From Casuarius casuarius (lineage: Eukaryota > Chordata > Aves > Casuariiformes > Casuariidae): 64,000 nt of DNA. A model generated the notes under the pieces. The model saw only the letters and a list, made by a program, of their open reading frames with translations, was not told where the DNA came from and made no database searches. The translations under genes and the position numbers were made by a program. The stretch covers positions 62,001-126,000 of the forward strand of contig PTFA01000043.1 of assembly GCA_003342895.1 (NCBI GenBank). Direction: 5' to 3'. Positions within the stretch are counted from its first letter, which is position 1, and each line of letters starts with the position of its first letter. Shown piece after piece: positions 1 through 12,418 of this stretch.

Positions 1-929
1 CTGCACGTTTCCCCGGAAGCGGAGCGTGCAAGTGCACCGGGCGCAGGCGCTGAGGCCGGAGTGGAGCCTGGCCCAGCACGTGGTCTTCCAGAGCTCACCG
101 ACATTTCTCATACTTCAGTGCCACCTCAACAAGAAATTTAGCTGCAGCCCCACAGATCTGCTTTTTTTGTGGCACCAACACTTCAGATCTTACAAAGCAA
201 ATATAAATACAAACTAAGTAATGGCAAAGCCAGACTGCATTTGCTTTAAAATCCATATAACGAAGCGATAGTTTAATTGAAACAAAATGAAAATCAGCAG
301 TCTCACAGGGTGCTTCCCCTTGGAAAAACTGCTGCTTTTCTAATAGCTCAATGTGTCTCTGCACCCTTTGAAAAACGAACCACAGAACCGGTCAAGCTGG
401 TGTAACGCTAGAACAAATACTAAATACAATGCCGATAGGCTCAGAGTCCTGCCTTTCAAAATATTAGCTAGAAAGACGTGATTAAGATAAGAAGCCACGG
501 AACCCACCTAGGCCTGTTGCGCCCCAGCCTCCTTCACAGCACAAGCAGCACGTCTCCAAACTGGTGCACGGCGGCAAATTTGTCAGCTCTCAGCTCATAC
601 GGATGCACAGAGCCAGCTGGTGGCTGTGGGGCTCTGACAAAAACCATCTATCGTCTCTCCTCTTACTAAGCGTTTCTTTTATAGACCAGACACTTTCATT
701 CCAGCTGAGGTATAGAAAGATACTCAGAAGTTTCCCATCCTCTGACCGAAAGAGAGCTCTGTTTTAAGCGTTTGACACAGAATTTGCATACCTTGGGGGA
801 GGAGAGGTAGTAAGAAAAAATCCGAGGCCCAGAGGGACCAGTGCCCAGGTCTTTAGCTCCAATTTCCAATTCAGACTCCAATTTCCACCAATTTCACTAC
901 CTGTTAAATCGTATTTGGAAACAGCAATT

Positions 930-1000
930 CTCCATGGGGTCTGAGCCCAATGACTTGCCAAGGGTCACAGGAGGCCAGCGGAAAGGAAGACGACCTCAAT
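930..1000 (-). repeat. Possible MIR SINE fragment
   Basis: CAATGACTTGCCAAGGGTCACAGG-like wording matches the complement of the MIR core around the 'tgtgaccttgggcaagtca' segment. Only this short section matches well; the rest is too diverged to confirm. Confidence 0.3.
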
Positions 1001-2758
1001 TTGTCCAGCGGCAAACTTAATGTGCAATAATCCTTCCTCCTGGCGCAGCCAGGACCTCGTGAGCCAGCAGAGAGGACGGCGATTGGACTGGAAGGAGATG
1101 GCATGCAGCAACCGGAGCACAACGTTCAAGGGAAGCAGATCTGCAGGACCCCAGGTGGTGGGAGGACCTGGGCCACGTGTAATGGCCCTTGGTAGCGTGT
1201 TCCCCACCAGTGGGATCCCCGCAACGGCCCCAACGCAGCACCGGGGCTGCTAGTTAGGCTGCGGCACCACCAGGACCTCAACGCACTCAACAAACGGTCT
1301 GGGGTCCCAAGTGCCAGCGAACCCCTCCATTTCTCCTCGTAATGCCCCACAAGGATGGAGACGAGCGAGTACCTACGCCACCCTACATCCTAAACACCAC
1401 ACGTGTAAAACACCCTTACTTAATAAAAATCAGACAAGCCTGACGCACAAAGCCCATCGGACCCTGCACCAGGGAGAAAACTAATATTGACGGCAATGTG
1501 TACCGAATGCCATAAAGCTTTGCAGTACACTGAGTTTTCCAAGAAATATTTGGGTTTGGGGGAACAAGTGCAGTTACTCTAATTATAAGAAGTTCAGGTG
1601 AAGAGGTAGGCAGTGCTTTTGTCAGCTTAATGTGCTTTTCTTTATGCATGTGAATAGTCACTATTGACTTGTAACTATTAACGAGCTTAAAGCTTAACAT
1701 CTAACTAAATGGATTTGGGCCTTAAAACACTGCCAGAGACTAACAAACACATATAGATACTGGGGCAGTTTTGCCTGGGCAAGAAAGGAAGCCTGGTAGA
1801 GGGTAGCCCATAGCATATGAGACCAGAACCTGCCCCAGCTTTGCTTAATACTCATACCAAATTTCTCCGAACACCTGCCCACGTCTGGCATTGAACGAAG
1901 CTACATGTACTTAGCATCCTTGCAGATCACGCCAAGCGTCTAACTGCTGGCACAGAAACACCCGCACCGTTGTGATATATGGTGTCCTGGTATCTTCTCG
2001 TCTGGAAATAGCTCATTCACTTAATGTATATACTGAAGAGGTGAGTGTTACAGGGTTTTAATTGTGCCCTTGATAACAGGGCACGTAATGGATTTTTAAA
2101 GTGAATTTAAGTCTGGGGGAAGTTACTGCACTGATGCTCTCGGAAACCTAAATCCTGACGAATACTATCCCGGGAGCCATTTTTGGTGCGGAAGAGAGCA
2201 CTTTCCTAAAGAAGAGAGTTGTGTGATTCACAGAGGAGCACAGCGAAGCCACAGGTGGTTGGCGCATGCCTCCTCCTTAACTCAGAAGCAAAAACGCTCA
2301 CTAGTGCTTAAGTGCTTTATTGCATTGGCACCATTTCCTGCCTCTGGTCAAAGGAAGAGAGAAAACGCAGGAGAATGAGTGAGTCTCACTGGGAGACTGG
2401 TAAAATTTTTGAGGTTTGTAGCAACCAGAGATCTTGGGTCACCTCTTTCCAAAGCCACACTAACTTCCTGACCAAAGGCGTCACACTTGATCCTCCCGTT
2501 TTTCTTCTCTTGCTTACTATAGGCATAGCAATAACTACCTTTCCCATCGTGAGCTCCTGGCCTGCCAGAGCTGGTGGATCCCACACTTCCAGCAGACCTC
2601 ATGAGGACGCAGCAGTCGGCACATCCAGATGCTCTGCAGGAGCAGGGCCAGAGGCATGACGCCAGCAATTATGCATGTTTGCGCTCAACTTTAAAAACAT
2701 GAAGAATCCCATTGCATGCAACATAGCATCTTCCCCCAAACTCCAATTCCCCCCAAAA

Positions 2759-2812
2759 ATACATGTGTGTGTGTGTGTGTGTGCGCGCGCGCGCATATAC
2801 ATATATATATAT
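2759..2812. repeat. Alternating purine-pyrimidine tract (TG)n(CG)n(AT)n
   Basis: Fifty-four bases alternate strictly between purine and pyrimidine: a TG run, then CG, then AT-type dinucleotides. Such tracts favour left-handed Z-DNA under negative supercoiling and are length-polymorphic. Confidence 0.9.
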
Positions 2813-3578
2813 TCATAATGTATATTCAAAGGAAGACAGAAGGCTTGTTGCAGGAAAACAATTAAGCCCATGCTTAACTTTAAGCATATATGTAAGAGCC
2901 AGCATTAACAACAAGAGATATGAGCAAGCAAAAAACCTCAAACTGTCCTGGATGGGGTCAAATGAAAGAACAGCAAGTAATGATCTGACAGGAAGGAAAG
3001 AAAAAGAAAAATGTGGCCTTTAGCAACCTATCACAGATCAGATGGTAAAGATGGACAAAATAAAGCTGATTTTTCTGCTTGAAAACTGTCTTTTTGCTTC
3101 AGTGTTCTGTCACACAGTCTACAGAAGTAATATGGTGCAAAAGTAGATGGGAGTATGTTTAAATAATTGCAGGAGAAAGACTAAAGAATATGGGCTGCCT
3201 TAGGTACCTCTTGACATTCATCTTCAAGACACAAAAAAGACCTAACAACTCATGACTGGTGTAGCTGGACTTAACAAATCTCTTCCGTCTCTCGGAAAGA
3301 TTAGTGTCACAAAAGATCCAAGACATCATGCATTATTCCCCTCGTTCCTGCTGGAGCTGCGTGGTTAGTAGGCTGTCACCATTTCCATTAAAATCTGTAT
3401 TTTGGAGCTGAAGAGATAAATTTGCTCCAGGGTGAAATCTGAAATACGAGTGTCTGCCTTGCAGCCAATGTACGAGAAAACGTATTAAAATCCTCTGTGG
3501 TAGAAAAGAGCAATAGAGAAAATAACTAAGAGTTTACTATTATTATTAATTACTATAACATTTGGTCTCAGTACAGTT

Positions 3579-3617
3579 AAAAAAAAGAAAGAAAGAAAGA
3601 AGGAAAGAAAGGAAAAA
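3579..3617. repeat. (GAAA)n purine-rich microsatellite
   Basis: A-run followed by repeated GAAA/GGAAA units on the plus strand. A purine-only tract of this kind is a simple repeat with no coding meaning. Confidence 0.85.
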
Positions 3618-6600
3618 CTTACTTCTAGGAGGACGGGGAACAACCATGCTTCAGGCACTGAGGCTAAGATTTTTACTAATGGATACCTACAGCCAAGCTC
3701 CTCGGGCTCTCTCTCGAGATTAAAGAAGAGATTTCCAAAGAGAGACACAAAAGTTAAATGCTTTGATTTTTCAAAAGCCACTAAAATTGCAATCCTGCAT
3801 AAACTTATGTATCTTTTTAACTTAATACACTACTCAGCAGTCCTACCAATGAAAATGAAATTAAGTTGAGCACGTGCAATTGTCTAAGACTAACTTCTGG
3901 AAGAGGCTAAGTCTTACTCATTGCCGACGGGATCTGGTCTTCGGTGCACACAGATGCTTTTGAAAGCACAGCCTTTAATTCCTCTTGACGTTCAATGGGA
4001 ACTGATCGTCTAATAGTGTTTCTTTGAAAATCCCCTTATGCAGGAAGGAGGATTCAGAAGCATTCATTTCCAAAAACATAACTGAAAGTCTCTGACACAG
4101 TCCTTGCCCTCGCGCAAGCCATCTTACTCCTTATATTCTGCCTTTGCAAGATCTTCAGGTTTTTCGCATGAATATGAAAGACTGGGCAACACAAGGATGC
4201 GAAACAGGATCAGGAGGTGAAAGCAGTTTTGCTCTTGTACTGACTGTAACGTAAACATAATGGTTATGTTAATGTAATTATGTTAATGTAAACACTGTGA
4301 CATTAGCATTAACTACAGCACACCATCGCAGTAGGTGCAAGGTGCCAGACGTCCCCAAGCACACCAGCTAACCTGCAGCCGTGGGGGTCTCTCGATTACA
4401 GTCTCTGCCGCTCCTCAGGGCAGCAGGACTTGGATGTGTCCGAAATACTTTAGTCCTACTGAGCACGCACAGGTTAAGTCTGTGGCTACAGCACTTCTGC
4501 TTAGTACACAACATAAAAAAATAAGGTTCTTTTTCCTACATTTAAATTATGGGTCCAACAACTCAATCCAGCCGCAGCCTTATCTGCACAATCCGCTGAC
4601 ACATGAGTCTTGTTCAGCACCTCTGCAGACTCTCGGTCCCCAACCTCTTAACAATGTGCAAGTCTCAATGTGGGCCCTCATTGCAAAGCCTTCCCTTAAA
4701 TTCAGCTCCAAACAGGTGCTCACCTTCCCATCCCGGTGCTTTCCTCACACGGGGTCACACATCTGGGGAGATGGCTGGCTGCCAGCACATCTCCCATGGT
4801 TGGAGACATCTCCGGGAGGAGATAAATGGCCAGGAGACAGAAGCTGGAAGTGGCCACACAGTGCAGAAGAGCCAGGGAAAGATGCCTGCAGCTGAAACGC
4901 TGCAAAGAGCGTTTCCCTGGTGAGCCAAGAACTGAAAATACAGTTTTACCATGATCATGACTGTTCAGCACATCTTTTCCTGCCGGTTGAAAAATCCTCC
5001 CCTACTTCACAGGATTAGGATGCGAGGCTGTGAAGGGGAGGAGATGGGTAGAGGGAGCTGCATATGCTCTCAGGAAAGCAGAGGCATTCACACCCACCAG
5101 GCACTCCTGCAAGTTAGCATGAAGAAATTAAGCCTTTCAGCAGCCACTCTGCCTGTCTATCTCAACGCACGGATCACAGCTGAGAGCTGAATGGCAAAGC
5201 TGCTGGCCTGACGGTAACTGCCGCCTCCTCCTCTCCTTCCCAACAGGGAAGGAAGACATTTCCAACGCCAGGCTCCATGCGCATAGCTGATATGAGGATC
5301 TCCCTCCTGAAAAATCAAGACAAAAACAATTTTTAAATGCCCTAAAACATCCTGAGCATTTCGTAGGGAGAAAGTCAGGATTTTAGCAACAGGCAGAGGA
5401 TGGTATAAATCAGGATTGCGGCTCACTCGTGGGATTGCTGGCTCATCTAATTACCACACCTGCCTATAAGATCTTGCTTAACCATCAACATTAACCATCC
5501 CCTTCTGTGCAGCTTTGCATGCATTCACAAGTTGTTAAATAAAAATAAAGAAATGCATTAATCTCCAGGTTTTACCTTTAGCAGAGCACATGGCTGTGTT
5601 TATTAGGTGAAGCAAGCCCACACACACACAGAAAAAATCGCGACTGTGAGCTACACTTATGAAAGACATCAGTTCCTCCAGGAAGCTTGCGCAGTTGCAG
5701 GCTACACAATGCTTCTTCCGTGCATTATTTAAAGAGGGCTTCAAGTCTCCAGCACCATCACTTTGCCCTGATGGAGAGGTCCTATCCAGCGTCACGTAAA
5801 ATGAGGTTTATTGAACCGTTCTGCAGAACTTGGGAGAATGATGTCCCCTGCTTGGTTCAAAACCCAGACAGAAAAGCTCCCGCTCACGGCTAATTCTGCA
5901 GGTTTCCCGGCAGAATGGTTTCTACCACAAGCTTATTACACTTCTCTACAAACCTTACTCTTTTGCTCCAGTTAAGTTCTCTGGTTAATATTTTTAAAGC
6001 AGCCCATTAATTTTATTATAAAAGATGCATCAAAATCCTTCAGACTGTGATGAAAATCTAAGCGAGCGAACCTACTTATCACTTTTCATGAGCACATAAG
6101 GCTAGGGGGAACCCAAACCACTGAAGTGAAGGTCTCCTAGAGAATTCACTGTGCACTACTAACACCGATAGACCCTCACTGGTCTGTCATAGGGAAAATA
6201 AAACACGCAGCCCCCTTTCTCCAGGTGGAAGCCATCAGTTGGCTCCTAAAGGCTAAACACTCTATGCGACACTGAAAAGAATTTCTTCAGAGTTTACGTT
6301 AAAAGACAAGGAAATATGGTGCCTCTGCTTCTGAAAGCAAATTGACCAAAGTCTATTAGGACAAATTAATAAGCTGGGTTTTAACATACTCTACAAAAAA
6401 TTTTTTATTTTGCAAAATTAGCTTTTTTTCTACCAAAGAACAACGTCTTGCAAATTTTGTAAAGGTTGGGCATTCACGCATTACAAAACACAAATGACCA
6501 AAAAGATATTAAATTTAAATACTCTAGCAGTTCAAATATCGTTAAAGATTATGTGCACAAAACCACTAATCAGGCCCATAAACGCCACCCCACCAATGCT

Positions 6601-7559
6601 GCAGCCCTGGACCTATTTGTCCATAGGCCATGCCAGCTCTGCTGCTGGCTACAGCAGTCTGTAGACACACTCCCCTGTGCAGATTGCTAGTGGAGCTCCA
6701 TACAGCAGATACTTCCCCATTTACTCATATATCATCTGCTCAATTAGTCTTTGCGGTGCGTTGTATTGTCTGCTACCAAAAAACAAGCTGCATGTGAAAA
6801 GAAGGTCAAAAGAGGCACAGTCAGAATCTACTTGGGCAATAGTTACTGAGCTGCTATCTCTACCATCACACAACCTCCAGTGATAATGCTGGAAAAATTC
6901 TGTAGGTGTAACAGCATTGTAGTGCAAAGGAAATAAAAACCATTAATAATGCTACATAACATCAATGAGGAGCTCAACATAATGATAACCTACCACAGTG
7001 TGCACTGAGGACAACAAACTGGGACTTGTGGATATGGGACTCTGGAAAATGCTCTTGCAAGGACTAGTTGCAAGTGGCTGCTGTGGTGGTAAAAGTCCTA
7101 CAAGAGCTGGCTCTTCCCAGAAACCCTGAGGACAACCGGAGAAGTTTTAAATGGGGTTTCACTCAGCAGCTGCAAAGCACGGGTTCAAGCACAGAAGATG
7201 AGAGCTGGAGGATCAGCAGCAGCTAGCTGCTTTCAGCACACAGGAACAGAAAGGGTTAAGTATGAAGTGGCAGTACAGAAATACGAAGAGTACCACACGC
7301 CACACAGAAAGCCAACCGACCTCCAAACGCACATGAAAAGACACATGAGCTTGTGATGTTTCTATGATGGAAGAGCCAATCTTGCAACTCCGTAGACCCG
7401 AGTCCTTGAGAAGAGATCAGCTGGTGGGAGGGATCTACATTAAAACTGTTTTCAAAGAGCCTGCTGGAAGACCCAAAATGAATTCTCAATAAAGCTATGT
7501 TCTCACCAAAAAAATCATACGGATCTGGGGTTTTAAAATAAAAAAAGCCCTAAGAGAAC

Positions 7560-8260
7560 TGCCAGATACCCTCAGTGCTGGCCTCATGTGAACAGCCTTG
7601 CTCTGGAATCACTGGAGAAGCTCCCACATTACTCTCTCATTACCCTCACGTTACTTTTCCTTCATCTATCCCTCCTCCCTAGCCTAGATTTGGTCATCCC
7701 CGAGAGAGACTTACTGAGGGTCACAGTTAAAGAGTTGGTTGCACAGAACACCATCTTTTTTCCTACACATGACCAATGCAACAAGGAACTGCAGCCAAGG
7801 CGTCTGCAGGGGTGCAGGAGGTCAGCCACACCCGCATCATCTCCCACCTCGATGGAGAAGACCGCTGTTCAGAGGATTGCCAGTACCCGGCTGCAGAGCA
7901 GCCATGAGTACTGCTCCGTCGCAGCCCTGCACCGAGGGCCGGCACCTGCAACGCCTCTCGCAGGGCCTGCGGTCAGCAGGATGCAGGGAAGGTGCAATAG
8001 CAGCAGCAGCAACTGCAAAGAGCAACTGTTACAGGAGGCAACAGGGTCACAGCCGCTGTCACTCCCCAGAGACACAACTACAGCCATCATCTCAAACCTG
8101 GGGAGAAGAGGGAGAAACGGGGCCGCTGTCCCCAAGGAAACCACCCACACGCAACAGCCTCAGCAAGCCGAGACGCAAGCTGCAGGCTGCTGCAACGGTC
8201 GGGACTAACAGCGTTACTCACTCTTGCCCACAGCAGGTCCTAGAGAAGCGCCTCGGACAC
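7560..8260. other. GC-richer intron stretch with a chance 206-codon frame
   Basis: A plus-strand frame at 7588-8208 is open for 206 codons, but competing frames of 174 and 93 codons overlap it. The peptide is rich in Ser, Thr, Gln, Arg and Ala without domain structure, and the region has a short CAG run near 8000. I regard it as non-coding. Confidence 0.55.
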
Positions 8261-8788
8261 TGAACGAGCACCGTGAGCTATGAGGTTGCTTATATGTCCT
8301 TGAATTTCTGGAACAACGCTAGTGGCAATTGTTGTTACGATGTTTAGCTGGAACAGAGCTCGGTGCAACCGAATCTTTCAGGGACTCCTACAAGGGCCTG
8401 CTCAATCCGCTGGCTTTGCACAGATCCTGTTTCACTGCACCCATCACGAAGCACCCAGACAGCAGGGGAAGCAGATCTGCCAGCCCCTCGGCCCCGAGTG
8501 ATGTGCAGCACCACCAAGTTAACATGACCTATCTGGCACACGGGAAGCTACGAAGAGGGGAAAAGGTTTATCTCGGATATTACGGCAGGGAGAAGGACCT
8601 AGCTGCAACAGCACAGGGGGCAGAGTGCAGGTTGACTGTGCTGAATTGATAACTCTTCTAGCCTTGGCCAAAAAGATGATATATTTTCTGTCAGCTCCAG
8701 GCACTCTCCCAGGAACACTGATGCAGCTTCTTGGTACGAATCCAGCAGAGTTCTCTATCAGTCACTCCACCTCGCTGCTAAAGATGGC

Positions 8789-8804
8789 AAAAAAAAAAAA
8801 AAAA
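8789..8804. repeat. Poly-A run
   Basis: Sixteen consecutive A. No polyadenylated retrocopy is recognised in the sequence before it. Confidence 0.85.
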
Positions 8805-9810
8805 TGTCCTTTGTGAGTAATTTCAAATTGTTCTCCAGCTGAATTATCTGCAAGGATCTTATGGAGATTCAGGCCGAACTTAAGAAAATACTTTTCCAGA
8901 AAGGGAAGTGAGGGCATTTTGTAAAACACGTCCTAAATTTTTAGTCCAGTGAAGCTGCCTACCTTAAAATGGGTTGTAGACTCCTTTTGTTGCTTTGATT
9001 TTTCACGTCTTTTGGCTGACCCATATATCAAAATATTGAAATGACCACTAATTCTGCACCCTCTTCTAAATTTGAAACTCTTCTGTTTTCCACAGTTGCT
9101 ACTGAACTTTTGTCCTTAAAAGTTCAAAATTTAAATGACAGATTTTTAAAGTTTTCACAGACCTCCTCTGCATTTTTCAGCCCACTGAACATCCTTGCAT
9201 TAGTTTAGTTTTAGTAACCGTCGTCCTGCCTGTGCTCCTTCCTGTCTTGTGGTGTTGAGCACACGTGGAATGAGTTGCATGATCTTAACTCACTGCAAAG
9301 CTCCCCACTTGCAGCGATCATTTCTTTTCTCGAAGCCCTACCAGTCTTGGACAGCTGAGGATAGGAGTTTGCAGTGTAGCAATAGTAGTGACAGAAACTG
9401 TGCATCTGAGCTGAATACGGTGAAAACTCCACCAAAAAAAAAAACAACTCAGACCAGTGGGACCCCTGAGCTTATCCATCACCTTCTCACACTGACCTCA
9501 CGGCTGGTCAGAGCTGCAAGCTGTTCATAAGCAAAGCACGAGCTCTCTTGGGGTATAAAGGCAAGGACAGGGGGCCAGAGAAAGGAGACCTGGTCTCTCC
9601 TTCAATATGCAGATTTACCAGCATGCCTTAGGCTTTATCTACACATGGTAATAAAAATTCGGAAACTATTCAAAACTTCAGCCCTTCCCAGACTCACTTG
9701 GGCATTAATTCCACATAACTCCTCCCCATTTCAGTTCATCAACATCAGCCAAATGGGGAAATGGAGAAAGTGGGGCAGATACAAAGGGAGGCTTTATATA
9801 AAGATTATAA

Positions 9811-9836
9811 AGATAGATAGATAGGTAGGTAGATAA
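9811..9836. repeat. (GATA/GGTA)n microsatellite
   Basis: Repeated AGAT units grading into AGGT units, followed by an A/T-rich stretch to about 9870 with TTTATA repeats. Confidence 0.85.
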
Positions 9837-11319
9837 AGGTTACAAATATATTTATTTATATTTATAAAGGTTAAGGACTCTGAAGGAACAAGAAACTTCC
9901 CCCTAAGCTAATGAGCACCTACCCTTGACTAAACTTCACCCTCCTGAAACTATAAGCTTCAAGCAAAACAGTCTTCTCACATGTGCAGGCATTGCGCTCT
10001 CCACATTCGGCATGGACCTCTAGCTCCATAATGATCAGCCAAGACGTGTGAGGGCACCAGGAAAAGATTTAAACCCCAAGGAGTGGAAACAAGCATTACT
10101 GAAGGAAGAACCAGGAGGCTTGCTGGATACTTCAGAGATTTTTCTGGCTGCATCCGAGCTGAACGTGTTACAGTACTGGCTGTGTCTGTGCGCACTGAGC
10201 GGAGATTTCTCATTTCATACATCATTTACTCCTGCAGTGATTCCACAAAGTCACAACACGTCCTTAATACACAGAAGAAGAGAAACCCATTCTTCTCATG
10301 ATAATGGTTAAGGCTGGAGATACTGAGCATAGATTTGTCTGCACAGCAACGCCACTTGCTACAGGGTGCGATAATCTTATGTCCTTAATAGAGAAATACA
10401 AGGCAAACACAGGAAAGAGTAAACTCCCCGCAATCAGAGGAAGACGGTTACAACAGGAGGTTTCCCACAGCTCTTAACAAGTTATTTGTGTGCAAAGCTC
10501 CAGCCCTAAGTGGAGCATAATGCTCACTGGAAGCTATCAGCAGCAATTTTAGAGAAGAACAGGTGCCTGCGGGGAGCCAACAGACACTAACATTAAGCAT
10601 CCAGACCCATCTACATAACTCGGGACACCAGCACCAACGAAGCCGATCCAAAGAACAATGCCAACTGTTGGCACACGCAGTTTTGGCTTCAGAGCCCCCC
10701 TGCCTGGATCTAGAAACCTTCTAAGGACTCTGGGTGACCTGTGCCGCCTGCCGCGCTGAGTAGTCCTACACAAAGTTACAGCTCCCTCGTGCTGGAGAAC
10801 CGGTCCCGGGTTTAAGACCAGTTGCAGATTGGTGCTGAAGTCCAACTCCAACAACATCTGGAAAAAGGGGAGGGGAGAAGTAAAGAAAAGTGAAGAGAAA
10901 GATCTGAAGTGCAACGCGGGGCAAGGCTGCACGAGCATCGATAATTAAAGCTGACAGAGTGGGTCCACGAGTGGTCCTGCCAAGCCAGTGAGAGACCTCT
11001 CGAGGAAAGGCAGAAGAAACGGCAAGCCTGGTGTGACGCATCACCCCTAACAGGTGACTGGAGCGTGTCAAAGGGGCTTGCAAAGGTGTAAAACCTCATC
11101 AGTTAAGCCAGCAGTTAAAATTTAACCCAGCCAACAAAGCTTTTCATGCCTGATTCGTCCCTGGCAACTGTTTTGAAATAAACTGCGAGGTTACGGGGAA
11201 GCTGATCTCTTAGAAGGCAGCACCACCATGAGAGCGAACTGGTTATTCTGGCTGCAGGCCTCTCCGGCGAGAGCCTGGCCAGAGCTGGCGAGAAGATGGC
11301 TAAGCAAATTATTTCTATT

Positions 11320-11338
11320 AAAAAAAAAAAAAAAAAAA
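11320..11338. repeat. Poly-A run
   Basis: Nineteen consecutive A. No recognisable retrogene body or flanking target-site duplication was found. Confidence 0.85.
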
Positions 11339-11694
11339 CCACACAGTCTTCAACGTTCACTGACTTTCATTAGAAAATTGGTTCCATTTTCACAGAAAAG
11401 TCTGAATTTCTTCAGGGGAAAAAAGGAACACAAATTTAATAAGACACTTAATGTTCCATCCCAAATCTATTTGGAAAAGTCTGGCGATGGAAGCACACTT
11501 CAAAACGTTAACCAAAGAGAAGGGACTGGCAGTAGGACAAAGCACGTCAAAGCGAAAAATAAAATGAAGGACCTGAGGGAGAATTTATTAAAAACCTATT
11601 ACTATGTCATTTTCTTGCCTCTCTTTTCTTTCCCGAAACACTGATTGCTAGCAATTAGCAAAGATGGAAAAGGACATACTGAAGGAATACACAA

Positions 11695-11758
11695 AACAAT
11701 ATATATATATACACACGCACACAAATATATATGTACGAATGTATGTATGCATATATCT
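11695..11758. repeat. AT/CA-rich low-complexity tract
   Basis: Successive (TA)n, (CA)n, (TA)n and TGTATGTATGC-type units. Simple repeat; the small open frame across it is low complexity. Confidence 0.8.
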
Positions 11759-12400
11759 TATAGAATTCATACAAGACCAATCTGCTTCCTGTTCTGAAGG
11801 TCAAGAACAAAGCCAGCAACTCGAATCACTCTGCAAAGCTTTAACAAATAAAACGTGCTCCATTAACTTCATTAGATACATGCCTAAAGGTGGGGGGTAA
11901 ATATCCTGGCTTATGCACTCTCTACCTAAATATGGACCTTGACCTGTAGTCCGTGTCTCAGGGCTTTTCTAAACCTCATGAACTTTTACAAAATGTTTGA
12001 TGCTAAGCAACAGGTCAACAGGCCCAACCTCATTAAGAGGTGCTCCTAGGCATCTCCAACTTTACGCCTTGGACCTGTTTTCACGAGCCAAGCTAACAGT
12101 CAACAACACATGGTCTGGTGGTCTTCACAGTGGCTAGATACTGAAGTAATGCTAAGCCATTTAGCAGTGTCTTATGCCTATGCCTGTGTGTCCCATCTGC
12201 TGTAATATGAACATGAATCTTCTGAGACATTTTAGGGCAAAATCTCCTGTGCGTTTGTTACAGAAGAGCTTTTTCCCCTAGCTCAGTTCCTAGAAGCAGC
12301 TCCTAGCACCTTTTAATATGCAACTGCATTACGTACATATTTGCTCTTCCCTTTTGGGACCTCGTCCAGTTGGATCTGAAAACTGGGCTTCCCGTATCAC

Positions 12401-12418
12401 TTTTTTTTTTTTTTTTTT
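12401..12418. repeat. Poly-T run
   Basis: Eighteen consecutive T followed by GCACAG, acceptor-like on the plus strand. A 132-codon open frame follows but resembles no known protein, so it is treated as a homopolymer only. Confidence 0.85.

Larger units (their letters stand above)
1..7500. other. Intron sequence without recognised genes, block 1
   Basis: Apart from the MIR-like piece and the two microsatellites listed, I see nothing here. Open frames are at most 186 codons, sit in overlapping frames on both strands, and match no known family. The first 85 bases are GC- and CpG-rich and may be the edge of something outside the window. Confidence 0.6.

Noticed and set aside
4335..4895. 186-codon plus-strand open frame
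   Set aside because: No conserved motif, shadowed by other frames, and inside an intron on the opposite strand.
7588..8208. 206-codon plus-strand open frame
   Set aside because: Low-complexity composition, overlapping frames on both strands, and no domain or homologue recognised.
8606..8620. CTCF-like site (CAGGGGGCAG)
   Set aside because: Only half of the motif matches. Similar partial matches at 613 and 63008 show the motif is too common by chance to call.
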